Shown here: piece after piece, positions 1 to 7,603 of the stretch
Numbering within the stretch: position 1 is the stretch's first letter
Layout: every line of letters begins with the position of its first letter
Assembly: GCF_004684775.1 (NCBI RefSeq)
Contig: NZ_SRIC01000050.1
Location: 1-37,112, forward strand
Direction: 5' to 3'
Origin: Streptomyces sp. MZ04
GTDB lineage: Bacteria; Actinomycetota; Actinomycetes; Streptomycetales; Streptomycetaceae
DNA length: 37,112 nt
Translations under genes and position numbers: made by a program
Notes under the pieces: model-generated
What the model was told of the DNA's origin: nothing
What the model saw: the letters and a program-made list of their open reading frames with translations, nothing else
The model's database searches: none

Positions 1-186
1 CAGACGATCCGGTCCGCACCCGCTTGACGAGACAGGGACTCATCCCCGGACGGGTCGCGCACCCCTCCCACCCCGGCACGCTGAAACGGACTAGTCCGCA
101 CCCGGCGCTCAAGCCGGATGACCCAACCCCGCATCCCCGTGAGCCCCGTTTCGTGGCCGCCCGGTCATCACGCTTCTCGCGGTGGA

Positions 187-267
187 GGGCTGGGTGTCAA
201 GGGTGGAGCGCAGCGGAATCGGCGAAGCCGACGCGCAGCGCAGCGGAGCGCCCTTTACTCCCAGCCC
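187..267. repeat. Long imperfect inverted repeat (REP-like hairpin)
   Basis: Arms at 187-203 (GGGCTGGGTGTCAAGGG) and 251-267 pair at 15 of 17 positions. The interior is GC-rich with repeated GCGCAGCGGA-like words and a small central hairpin (CGGC-GAA-GCCG). This looks like an intergenic palindromic element. It could also be the terminator of a gene lying to the left of the window. Only one copy is seen here. Confidence 0.6.
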
Positions 268-445
268 GGAACCGCCACTCTCAGGCCAACCGGGCGGCCC
301 CGGCGCCAATCAAGCACCGGCCCAGCAAAGCCCCCCGCACCCCCGAACCGGCATGCCCCAATTTGCTCATGCCGTGAACGAACCGCCCCACGTCTCCGCG
401 AGGTCTCAACTCGGGAAAGACTGCTGGCCCAACCTGTTTTCGATC

Positions 446-475
446 TTGCTCTGCCGCCGAAGAGTGGACTATACC
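446..475 (+). promoter_or_regulatory. Candidate promoter of ngcE
   Basis: TTGCTC (446-451) and TATACC (470-475) are separated by 18 nt, a fair match to a vegetative -35/-10 pair. The -10 lies inside the DasR-like operator, so bound repressor would block it. The implied leader to the start codon at 638 is about 155 nt. Confidence 0.45.
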
Positions 476-478
476 TAT
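463..478. promoter_or_regulatory. DasR-responsive element (dre)-like site 1
   Basis: AGTGGACTATACCTAT matches the known dre consensus A(C/G)TGGTCTAGACCA(C/G)T at 12 of 16 positions, keeping the GG...CTA...ACC core. It sits upstream of an N-acetylglucosamine-type importer, where DasR control would be expected. That DasR binds here is inferred. Confidence 0.55.
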
Positions 479-637
479 CGGCACCCTGAGTGGCGGGTGC
501 GAGCCCTTGCCATGGAGTTGTCGCACGTTCAGTACCACCCAAGCTTCAACTGACCCGCGGTGTCGGGCCCTTCGCCCCCAGTGAGCCGGCGGGGTCCCGC
601 GCACCGCCTGAGTCCTGGAGAAGGCGAGGACTTGAGC

Positions 638-2071
638 ATGGGATCCACCAGCTTCAACCGTCGTGACGTGATGAAGAAGGCGGCAGTCACCGGACTTCTC
701 GCGGTGCCCGCCGTCGGCGCCCTGAGCTCCTGCGCCAGCGGTGGCGGAGACGAGAACAAGGCGGAGAAGGGCAAGAAGTCCAAGAAGAACCCGCTCGGCG
801 TGAAGGAAGACGCCGCGCTTGGGGTCTATATCTTCAACGGTGGATACGGCGACAAGTACGCCCAATTCGTCACCGACATGTACAAGAAGCGGTACCCGAA
901 GTCCGACGCGGGACAGAAGGCCACCACCAAGATTGCCACCCAGCTGCAGCCGAAGATCGTCCGCGGCAAGCCGACCGCCGACGTGGTCAACAACTCCGGC
1001 GCCGACCAGATGAACATCGGCAAGCTGGTGCACAACAAGCAGGTCGCCGACCTCGGCGAGCTGCTCGACTCCCCTTCGTGGGACGACCCGAACGTCACGG
1101 TCCGCGAGACCATCGTGCCGGTGGTCGAGCAGATGGGCACCTTCGGCGGCAAGGAGTGTTACCAGCTCAACATCGCCTCGACGGTGTACGGCAACTGGTA
1201 CTCCAAGAAGCTGCTCGAGGAAGGGCTCGACTCCGAGTATCCGAAGACCTGGGACGAGATGCTCGCGGTCTGCAAGAAGGCCAAGGGCAAGGGCATCCAC
1301 GGCTGGAGCTACCCCGGCGGCCACCCCCGCTACATGTTCTTCAGCATGTATGCCATGTTCGCGCAGCGCGGTGGGCGCGACGTCATCGACGCCATGGACT
1401 ATCTGGAGCCGGGTGCCTGGAAGCACGACGCCGTCAAGGACGTCTTCGAGGCCTGGGAAGAGCTCGTATCCAAGAAGTACGTGCTGACCGGCTTCGACGG
1501 CACCGAGGCGCACACGGAGATGCAGACCGCCTGGACCAAGGAGGGCAAGTGTCTCTTCGTACCCAATGGTTCGTGGGTGGAGAACGAGGCCAAGGACACC
1601 ACGCCCAAGGACTTCCAGATGACGGTCGGCGCGACCCCGTCCCTGGACTCGGGCGACAAGATGCCGTTCGGCACGCTCTACTCCCCGGCCGGTGAGCCGT
1701 TCATCGTCCCCTCCAAAGCCAAGAACGTGCAGGGCGGCATGGAGTGGCTGCGGATGATGTACAGCAAGGAGGCCGCCCTGAACCTGTTCAAGGAGGTCGG
1801 CTCGATCCCCGTGGTCAAGGGCGCCATCGACGGCGAGAAGCTGCCCTCCGGCACGGCGAGCGCGAAGGCGGCCATCGAGGCGGCCGGCGAGAACGTCGTC
1901 ATCCCCAAGTTCTACGACTGGTACAACGAGCTGTTCCGCGAGGACTTCAACAACATGATCGCCAAGTTCATGCTGGGCCAGATCGGCACCAAGCAGGCGA
2001 TGGACACCATGCAGAAGGCGTCCGACCGGATCATGAAGGACCCGGACATCAGCAAGATCAAGAAGGCCTGA
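638..2071 (+). CDS. ngcE: N-acetylglucosamine/chitobiose ABC transporter substrate-binding lipoprotein NgcE
   Basis: This 477-residue protein resembles NgcE, the membrane-anchored receptor that binds N-acetylglucosamine and N,N'-diacetylchitobiose outside the cell. The N-terminus has a twin-arginine-like stretch (FNRRDVMKKAAVTGLL) and a lipobox ending LSSC with the lipidated Cys at residue 32, so it is probably a Tat-exported lipoprotein. A Lys/Gly-rich linker leads into a family-1 solute-binding fold. The ATG at 638 is preferred because GAGGA lies 7 nt upstream; the frame stays open to a GTG at 560, but that would bury the signal peptide. It leads ngcEFG, with a 38-nt gap to ngcF. A dre-like operator overlaps the likely promoter. 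The family assignment is strong; the exact ligand is inferred from overall resemblance to NgcE. Confidence 0.88.
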   Translation: MGSTSFNRRDVMKKAAVTGLLAVPAVGALSSCASGGGDENKAEKGKKSKKNPLGVKEDAALGVYIFNGGYGDKYAQFVTDMYKKRYPKSDAGQKATTKIATQLQPKIVRGKPTADVVNNSGADQMNIGKLVHNKQVADLGELLDSPSWDDPNVTVRETIVPVVEQMGTFGGKECYQLNIASTVYGNWYSKKLLEEGLDSEYPKTWDEMLAVCKKAKGKGIHGWSYPGGHPRYMFFSMYAMFAQRGGRDVIDAMDYLEPGAWKHDAVKDVFEAWEELVSKKYVLTGFDGTEAHTEMQTAWTKEGKCLFVPNGSWVENEAKDTTPKDFQMTVGATPSLDSGDKMPFGTLYSPAGEPFIVPSKAKNVQGGMEWLRMMYSKEAALNLFKEVGSIPVVKGAIDGEKLPSGTASAKAAIEAAGENVVIPKFYDWYNELFREDFNNMIAKFMLGQIGTKQAMDTMQKASDRIMKDPDISKIKKA

Positions 2072-2109
2072 CGGGCACCTGAGAGGCACGGGACCGGGGA
2101 CGCGGGCAC

Positions 2110-3189
2110 GTGAGTGAGGCGGGGCGGAGGGGCATGACGACTGACACCAAGGTGGACGATCCCCCACCTTCGGAACCTTCGAAGGAGGAGGCGGTGAGCG
2201 GCCGGCCCAAGGCGCCGAACCCGCTGCTGTTCCTCCTCGCGGTGCTGCTGCCGCCCCGTTTCACTCCCGAGAGCGTGCGCTACGACCGGCGCTACCGGAC
2301 GCTCGACAAGTACCGCTTCATCGTGGGCTTCCTGTCGCTGCCGCTCGCGTTCTACACCCTGTTCGTCATCTCGCCCTTCGTGCAGGCGATCTATTACTCC
2401 TTCACCGACTGGTCCGGCGGGCCGGTGGCGAACTTCATCGGCTTCGACAACTTCACGAAGATGTGGAACGACGAGCGCTTCTGGGACTCCCTGGAGGTCA
2501 GCGTCGTCCTCGCGGTCGTCGCCCCGCTGATCACCCTCGTGCTCGGCATGTTCTTCGCGTACATGATCACGTCGGGCGGCAGGCACCGTAAGGGCCAGGC
2601 CATCGCCGGTGTCGCGGGCTCGGCCTTCTACAAGGTCGTCTACTTCTTCCCGCAGGTCCTGTCCGTCGCCATCATCGCCGTGGTGTGGGGGCGCGTCTTC
2701 AACACCAACAGCGGCCTGATCAACGGCGGGCTCGACAAGGTCGGCATCGACGGCCCCGCCTGGCTCGGCGGCGACCGCTCGCTGGCCCTCATCGCGGTGC
2801 TCGCCGTGCTGTCCTGGAGCTTCGTCGGCTTCTACGTGGTGCTGTTCTCCGCCGCGATGGGCGCGATCCCCAGGGACATCTACGAGGCCGCGCTGCTCGA
2901 CGGCGCGGGACGGGGGCGCACCTTCTTCAGCGTGACGCTGCCGCTGATCTGGGACACGGTGCGCACCGGCTGGATCTATATGGGCATCCAGGCGCTCGAC
3001 TCGTTCGCGATCGTCCTGGTGATGGTGCCCGAGCACGTCCTGAAGGTCACTCCGGTCTTCCTCTACGAACGGTTCCGTGACGGTCAGTACGGCTATGCCA
3101 CCTCCATCGGCGTCGTCCTCCTCGTCCTCAGCATGGCGTTCTCGCTGATCGTCATGAGGATCGGAAATCGCGACCGGATCGAATACTGA
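2110..3189 (+). CDS. ngcF: Sugar ABC transporter permease NgcF
   Basis: One of the two membrane subunits of the NgcEFG importer (CUT1, MalF-like), 359 residues. A cytoplasmic N-terminal stretch of about 75 residues precedes the membrane segments. The EAA loop that docks the ATPase is clear near residue 258 (EAALLDGAGRGRTFF then LPLI). The GTG at 2110 has GGGGA about 9 nt upstream. An ATG at 2134 (eight codons in) is also possible, although its purine-rich GGAGG is only 3 nt away. ngcG follows after 20 nt. No ATP-binding subunit is encoded nearby; in Streptomyces such importers share the ATPase MsiK, so that partner is expected elsewhere in the genome. Confidence 0.85.
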   Translation: MSEAGRRGMTTDTKVDDPPPSEPSKEEAVSGRPKAPNPLLFLLAVLLPPRFTPESVRYDRRYRTLDKYRFIVGFLSLPLAFYTLFVISPFVQAIYYSFTDWSGGPVANFIGFDNFTKMWNDERFWDSLEVSVVLAVVAPLITLVLGMFFAYMITSGGRHRKGQAIAGVAGSAFYKVVYFFPQVLSVAIIAVVWGRVFNTNSGLINGGLDKVGIDGPAWLGGDRSLALIAVLAVLSWSFVGFYVVLFSAAMGAIPRDIYEAALLDGAGRGRTFFSVTLPLIWDTVRTGWIYMGIQALDSFAIVLVMVPEHVLKVTPVFLYERFRDGQYGYATSIGVVLLVLSMAFSLIVMRIGNRDRIEY

Positions 3190-3209
3190 GACCGCGGGAG
3201 CCCTGCATC

Positions 3210-4106
3210 ATGACCAAGACCACCCAAGCGCCCCGCGACGAGACCGCCGACGCGCCCCGCCGCGAGGCGGGCCAGGCGGGCGGCGCCACGCTGAACGTCT
3301 TCTCCCACGCCTTCCTGGCCCTGTGGGTGATCCTCGCGGCAGGCCCCCTCGTCTGGGTCGCCCTCACCGCGCTGCGCCCCTCGGTCGAGATCCTCAGCGA
3401 CCCCATGGGCTGGCCGACTTCACTGCACTGGGAGAACTTCAGCCACGCGTGGACGAAGGCCAGCATCGGCCAGTACGCCCTCAACTCGCTGATCATCCTT
3501 GCGGGTTCACTGACCGGCACCATGCTGCTCGGGTCGATGGCGGCGTATGTCATCGCCCGCTTCACCTTCCCGGGCAACCGGTTCATCTTCCTGCTCTTCG
3601 CGGGCGGCATGATGTTCCCCGTCATCCTCGCCCTCGTACCGCTCTTCGCGGTCATGGAGAACTTCGGCCTCCTGGACACCCGGCCCGGCCTGATGATCGC
3701 CTACATCGCGTACTCGCTGCCGTTCACCGTCTTCTTCCTCACCTCCTTCTTCCGTACGTTGCCCACGGGCGTCCAGGAGGCGGCGATGGTCGACGGGGCC
3801 TCGCACACGCGGACGTTCTTCCAGATCATGCTGCCGATGGCCAAGCCCGGCCTGGTCAGCATCGGCATCTTCAACTTCCTCGGCCAGTGGAACCAGTACC
3901 TGCTTCCGCTGCTGCTCAACAACGAGGAGGAGAGCCGCTATGTGCTGCCGCAGGGACTCGCCGCGCTCGCGGTGAACCAGGGCTACCGGGGCGACTGGGG
4001 AGCGCTCTTCGCGGGCCTGACGATCGCCATGCTTCCGGTGCTCGTCGTGTACGCCGTCTTCCAGCGGCAGGTGCAGGCGGGCCTCACCGCGGGCGCTCTC
4101 AAGTGA
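3210..4106 (+). CDS. ngcG: Sugar ABC transporter permease NgcG
   Basis: Second membrane subunit of the NgcEFG importer (MalG-like), 298 residues. A polar N-terminus of about 28 residues precedes a first membrane segment (FLALWVILAAGPLVWVAL). Further hydrophobic spans follow, with the EAA loop near residue 190 (EAAMVDGASHTRTFF). The C-terminus ends in the typical VQAGLTAGALK of MalG-type subunits. The ATG has GGGAG about 9 nt upstream. It is the last gene of the ngc operon; the next transport operon starts after 148 nt holding a second dre-like site. Length and order (receptor, MalF-like, MalG-like) are standard for CUT1 operons. Confidence 0.86.
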   Translation: MTKTTQAPRDETADAPRREAGQAGGATLNVFSHAFLALWVILAAGPLVWVALTALRPSVEILSDPMGWPTSLHWENFSHAWTKASIGQYALNSLIILAGSLTGTMLLGSMAAYVIARFTFPGNRFIFLLFAGGMMFPVILALVPLFAVMENFGLLDTRPGLMIAYIAYSLPFTVFFLTSFFRTLPTGVQEAAMVDGASHTRTFFQIMLPMAKPGLVSIGIFNFLGQWNQYLLPLLLNNEEESRYVLPQGLAALAVNQGYRGDWGALFAGLTIAMLPVLVVYAVFQRQVQAGLTAGALK

Positions 4107-4140
4107 CGTGGACAGCGGGTGATTTCAGCTTGGCCACGAA

Positions 4141-4156
4141 AGTGGTCTAGGCCTGT
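4141..4156. promoter_or_regulatory. DasR-responsive element (dre)-like site 2
   Basis: AGTGGTCTAGGCCTGT matches the dre consensus A(C/G)TGGTCTAGACCA(C/G)T at 13 of 16 positions, with an intact TGGTCTAG half. It lies 99 nt before the start of the second sugar-binding lipoprotein, a plausible operator position. Binding by DasR is inferred from the sequence match. Confidence 0.7.
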
Positions 4157-4254
4157 CGCGCCAATTCCGGCCGTGAGTAATGTCGGCGCCACGGCGCTGC
4201 GGGGGGTCCTTTGCCCGCGTTCAAGTCGACACCGATGTCGAAGGGTTGAACAGC

Positions 4255-5517
4255 ATGAGGAAACGAGTAATCGCCACCGGTGCGGCAACGCTCGCGATGG
4301 CACTGGGACTTACGGCCTGCGGCGGTGACAGCGACAGCGGCGACAGCAAGACCATCAAGCTCGTCGCCGCCGACTACGGCGACAAGGCCTCCAACGCCTC
4401 CAAGATCTATTGGAACGGCGTCAAGAAGGAGTTCGAGAAGGCCAACAAGGGCTACAAGGTCGACGTCCAGGTCATCAACTGGAACGAGATTGACAAGCAG
4501 GTCAAGAACATGATCCAGGCGGGCGACCAGCCCGACCTGCTGCAGACCGGCGGCTACGCCGACAAGGTCTCCGACGACCTGCTCTACAAGGCCGACGAGG
4601 TCCTCTCTCCCAAGACCAAGGAGAACCTCATACCGACCTTCGCCAAGGCCGGTGAGGTCGACGGCACCCAGTACGGCATCCCGTGGGTCTCCTCGAGCCG
4701 CGTGATGTTCTACAACAAGGCCGTCCTGAAGAAGGCCGGCGTGAAGACGCCGCCCAAGACCTGGGACGAACTCGCCGCCGCCGCAAAGAAGATCAAGGAC
4801 TCCAAGGCCGCCGAGACCCCCTACGCCCTGCCGCTCGGCCCCGAGGAGACCCAGGGCGAGACGATGATGTGGGAGCTCGGCAACGGCGGCGGCTACACCG
4901 ACTCGAGCGGCAAGTACACGCTCGACAGCGCCAACAACGTCGAGACCTTCGAGTGGCTCCAGAAGAACCTGGTCAAGCCCGGCCTCACGTACTCCAACCC
5001 GGCCTCCACGGACCGCAAGACGGCCTTCGCCGACTTCGCGGCGGGCAAGGTCGGCATGCTCAACGGCCACCCGAGCCTGATCCAGATGGCCAAGGACGGC
5101 AAGGTCGACTACGGCGTCGCCCCCATCCCCGGCAAGACGGGCCCGCTCGACAGCACGCTGGGCGTGGCCGACTGGATGATGGCGTTCAAGGACGGCGGCG
5201 CGGAGAAGGAAGGCGTGAAGAAGTTCCTGGACTTCACGTACTCCAAGAAGATGCTGGCCTTCGACGAGATGTACAACCTCATGCCGGTCACCCAGGACAC
5301 CCTCAAGGAGATGCAGGGCAACGGCAAGCACAAGGACCTGGAGCCGTTCTTCGAGGTGCTTCCGAACGCCAAGTTCTACCCGCTGGGCGACACCTCGTGG
5401 GACGTCATCTCCGCGGAGATGAAGAAGACCGGCGGCAAGGCGGCATCCGACGACCCGAAGTCGGTCCTCGGTGATCTGCAGAAGAAGGCGGAGGCGGCGG
5501 CAGCCGAGGCCAAGTAG
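4255..5517 (+). CDS. Sugar ABC transporter substrate-binding lipoprotein (family 1)
   Basis: A 420-residue extracellular solute-binding lipoprotein that should deliver a sugar to the two permeases downstream. The signal peptide is short with a clean lipobox LTAC, Cys at residue 22, followed by a Gly/Asp/Ser-rich linker. The mature part has family-1 features (YGIPWVSSSRVMFYNK, TWDEL, FAAGKVGMLNG). The ATG at 4255 is chosen because AAGGG lies 9 nt upstream and the signal peptide begins there; an upstream in-frame extension to 4180 has no signal sequence. The receptor differs clearly from NgcE, so this is not a simple recent duplication. The substrate is unknown. The dre-like site 99 nt upstream suggests an amino sugar or chito-oligosaccharide. 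Confidence 0.85.
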   Translation: MRKRVIATGAATLAMALGLTACGGDSDSGDSKTIKLVAADYGDKASNASKIYWNGVKKEFEKANKGYKVDVQVINWNEIDKQVKNMIQAGDQPDLLQTGGYADKVSDDLLYKADEVLSPKTKENLIPTFAKAGEVDGTQYGIPWVSSSRVMFYNKAVLKKAGVKTPPKTWDELAAAAKKIKDSKAAETPYALPLGPEETQGETMMWELGNGGGYTDSSGKYTLDSANNVETFEWLQKNLVKPGLTYSNPASTDRKTAFADFAAGKVGMLNGHPSLIQMAKDGKVDYGVAPIPGKTGPLDSTLGVADWMMAFKDGGAEKEGVKKFLDFTYSKKMLAFDEMYNLMPVTQDTLKEMQGNGKHKDLEPFFEVLPNAKFYPLGDTSWDVISAEMKKTGGKAASDDPKSVLGDLQKKAEAAAAEAK

Positions 5518-5568
5518 CAGGCAGCAGGCCCTCGTTCGCCCAGTTCACTCCGTACGCAAGGAGTCCTT

Positions 5569-6516
5569 GTGTCACTGAAGGCCCCTCCGCCCCCGGCCGG
5601 CACCGGCCGGGGACGGGGCGGGCGCGCACCCAGGCCGGTCAGCCGCCGCAGCGGCATCGCCAGGCTCGGCCCGCTGCCCTGGATAGCGCCCGTCATCCTG
5701 CTGATCCTCGCCGTGGTCGTCTGGCCGGTCGTCGAGCTGATCCGCACCTCGTTCCTCAATGTCTCCATCGCCGGTGTCGTGCGCGGCAGCGCGGGAACCG
5801 ACAAGTTCAAGAAGCTCTTCGAGGAGAGCGACTTCGGCTCGGTGCTGCTCTGGACGACCATCTGGACGGTCGTCGTGGTGAGCGTCACGATGCTGCTCTC
5901 GCTCGCCCTGGCCCAGCTGTTCAACCAGAAGTTCCCCGGCCGCCGCATCACACGCTGGGCGCTCATCGCCCCCTGGGCGGCATCCGTCCTGATGACCGCC
6001 ATCGGCTTCAAGTGGATGCTCAACCAGACCGCGGGCGTTCTCAACACCCTGATGCTCGACCTCGGTCTCATCGACAAGTCCAAGGACTGGCTGGGCTCTT
6101 CGGAGACCGCCTGGCCGTGGATGATGGCCGTCGCCGTCTTCGTCTCGCTGCCCTTCACCACGTACACCCTGCTCGCCGGACTGCAGACCGTCCCGCAGGA
6201 CGTCTACGAGGCGTCGCGGATCGACGGGGCCGGCGGCTGGCAGACGTACCGGCACATCACGCTGCCGATGCTGCGGCCCGCGTTCCTCGTCGGCGTGGTC
6301 ATCAACCTCATCAACGTCTTCAACTCCTTCCCGATCATCTGGGCCATGACGCAGGGCGGTCCGGGCTACGACACCTCCACGTCGATGGTGTTCATGTACA
6401 AGCTGAAGGAGACCGACATCGGTGAGTCCGCAGCGATGTCGGTGGTCAACTTCGCGATGGTCGTGGTGCTCGTGCTGATCTTCCTGAAGGTCAGCCGGTG
6501 GAACGAGGAGGACTGA
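5569..6516 (+). CDS. Sugar ABC transporter permease (MalF-like)
   Basis: A 315-residue CUT1 inner-membrane subunit. It starts with a GTG that has AAGGAG 5 nt upstream. A basic, Pro/Arg-rich cytoplasmic tail of about 38 residues precedes the first membrane span (WIAPVILLILAVVVWPVV). The ATPase-docking EAA loop is near residue 210 (EASRIDGAGGWQTYRHI then LPML). It lies 51 nt after the binding-protein gene. Its stop overlaps the start of the next permease by one base (TGATG), so the two permeases are probably translationally coupled and made in equal amounts. As with ngcEFG, no ATPase gene accompanies it. Confidence 0.86.
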   Translation: MSLKAPPPPAGTGRGRGGRAPRPVSRRSGIARLGPLPWIAPVILLILAVVVWPVVELIRTSFLNVSIAGVVRGSAGTDKFKKLFEESDFGSVLLWTTIWTVVVVSVTMLLSLALAQLFNQKFPGRRITRWALIAPWAASVLMTAIGFKWMLNQTAGVLNTLMLDLGLIDKSKDWLGSSETAWPWMMAVAVFVSLPFTTYTLLAGLQTVPQDVYEASRIDGAGGWQTYRHITLPMLRPAFLVGVVINLINVFNSFPIIWAMTQGGPGYDTSTSMVFMYKLKETDIGESAAMSVVNFAMVVVLVLIFLKVSRWNEED

Positions 6517-7394
6517 TGGCCACCGCGACGGCGACCCGCCCCGGGTCGCAGAAGCAGAAGTCCCCGAAGCCCAAGCGCACCTTCCGGCCGCGCACGCTCG
6601 TCATCACCGTCGTCGCCTGGGCGCTCGCGGCGCTCTTCCTGGCGCCGTACCTGGAGATGGTGATCACGGCGCTGCGGCCCAAGAGCGAGCTGCGGGACCG
6701 GACGTATCTGCCCCAGGACTTCGAGTGGGCGAACTTCATCGACGTATGGAAGGAGTCCGAGCTCGGCCAGAACCTGCAGGTCACCCTGCTGGTCGCGGGC
6801 GGGGCGACGCTCCTGGTCCTGCTGGTCTCGCTGCCGGCCGCGTACTACACGGCCCGCATGCGCTACCGCGGACGCAAGGCCTTCCTGCTGCTCGTCCTGG
6901 TCACGCAGATGTTCCAGCCGACCGCCCTGCTCGTCGGTCTCTACCGCGAGTTCCACCAGCTGGACATGCTCAATTCGGTCTGGACGCTGATCATCACCAA
7001 CGCGGCGTTCAACCTCGCCTTCGCGGTGTGGATCCTGACCGCCTACATCAGCTCGATCCCGCCGGAGCTTGAGGAGGCCGCCATGGTGGACGGCACCAGC
7101 CGCTTCGGTGCCATGGTGAAGGTGACGCTGCCGCTCGCGCTGCCCGGTGTGGTGACCGCGGTGATCTTCACCTTCATCACCTCCTGGAACGAGTTCGTGA
7201 TGGGGCTCACGCTCACCACGGAGCCCGACAAGCAGCCGCTGACCGTCGGCATCAACAATTTCATCGGTGCCTACACCGTGGAGTGGAACTACCTCTTCGC
7301 GGCGTCCGTGGTGGCGATCGTGCCGGTCATCGTGCTGTTCGCCTTCATCGAGCGGCATGTCGTCTCGGGTCTCACGGCGGGCTCGGTCAAGTAA
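6516..7394 (+). CDS. Sugar ABC transporter permease (MalG-like)
   Basis: A 292-residue CUT1 membrane subunit, partner of the permease just upstream. The ATG at 6516 overlaps the preceding TGA and has GAGGAGGA immediately before it; the open frame extends to a GTG at 6498 inside the upstream gene, which is less likely. A basic N-terminus rich in Lys/Arg/Pro precedes the first membrane span (LVITVVAWALAALFLAPYL). The EAA loop is near residue 188 (EAAMVDGTSRFGAMVKV then LPLALPG), and the end reads VVSGLTAGSVK, typical of MalG subunits. A strong stem-loop follows at 7409-7461 and closes the operon before rok7B7. Confidence 0.87.
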   Translation: MATATATRPGSQKQKSPKPKRTFRPRTLVITVVAWALAALFLAPYLEMVITALRPKSELRDRTYLPQDFEWANFIDVWKESELGQNLQVTLLVAGGATLLVLLVSLPAAYYTARMRYRGRKAFLLLVLVTQMFQPTALLVGLYREFHQLDMLNSVWTLIITNAAFNLAFAVWILTAYISSIPPELEEAAMVDGTSRFGAMVKVTLPLALPGVVTAVIFTFITSWNEFVMGLTLTTEPDKQPLTVGINNFIGAYTVEWNYLFAASVVAIVPVIVLFAFIERHVVSGLTAGSVK

Positions 7395-7408
7395 CGGATC
7401 GGCCCCGG

Positions 7409-7461
7409 CAGGCCGGGTCTGAGTGGTTTGGGGTGTATCCCTACCGCTTGGACCCGGCCTG
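7409..7461 (+). terminator. Stem-loop terminator after second sugar ABC operon
   Basis: An 11-bp perfect stem CAGGCCGGGTC (7409-7419) / GACCCGGCCTG (7451-7461) encloses further pairing (AGTGGT with ACCGCT, then GGG with CCC). It starts 15 nt after the stop codon. There is no T-run, as is usual in Streptomyces. Confidence 0.75.
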
Positions 7462-7488
7462 TCCGGCTGTCGGGCGGGGCGGATTTCC

Positions 7489-7502
7489 GTCAAGGACTTG
7501 AC
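7489..7502. promoter_or_regulatory. Palindrome upstream of rok7B7 (candidate ROK operator)
   Basis: GTCAAGGACTTGAC is an inverted repeat of 6+2+6 bases, with a -35-like TTGACT across its right edge (7498-7503). It lies about 100 nt before the rok7B7 start. The element before xylF shares AAGGA and CCTTGAC/ACTTGAC words. Its role as an operator is inferred. Confidence 0.4.
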
Positions 7503-7603
7503 TGCGCTAACCCCTTCAGCAGAGCTTGGAGTTCACAACTTGTACGGGCGGCGACGATGCTGCTAACTCATTTACGTCATACGGAATAAGGGTGGCTGAG
7601 TCA

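Larger units (their letters stand above)
1..637. other. Non-coding leader region upstream of ngcE
   Basis: No convincing gene is visible. Open frames here lack the strong G/C third-position bias of the neighbours, overlap each other on both strands and have no ribosome-binding site. The region holds a 12-bp perfect palindrome CGGACTAGTCCG (87-98), an imperfect long hairpin (187-267), a promoter-like pair (446-475) and a DasR-operator-like site (463-478). The gene upstream of the window is not visible. Confidence 0.7.

Noticed and set aside
281..2167. Long open frame on the - strand opposite ngcE
   Set aside because: It is the mirror of a high-GC gene: composition is Arg/Leu/Val/Gly-rich, there is no recognisable domain, and the + strand frame is a clear lipoprotein.
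4120..4150. TTGGCC/TAGGCC as a promoter for the second sugar operon
   Set aside because: The spacing is only 12 nt, too short for a -35/-10 pair; the TAG is better explained as part of the dre-like palindrome.
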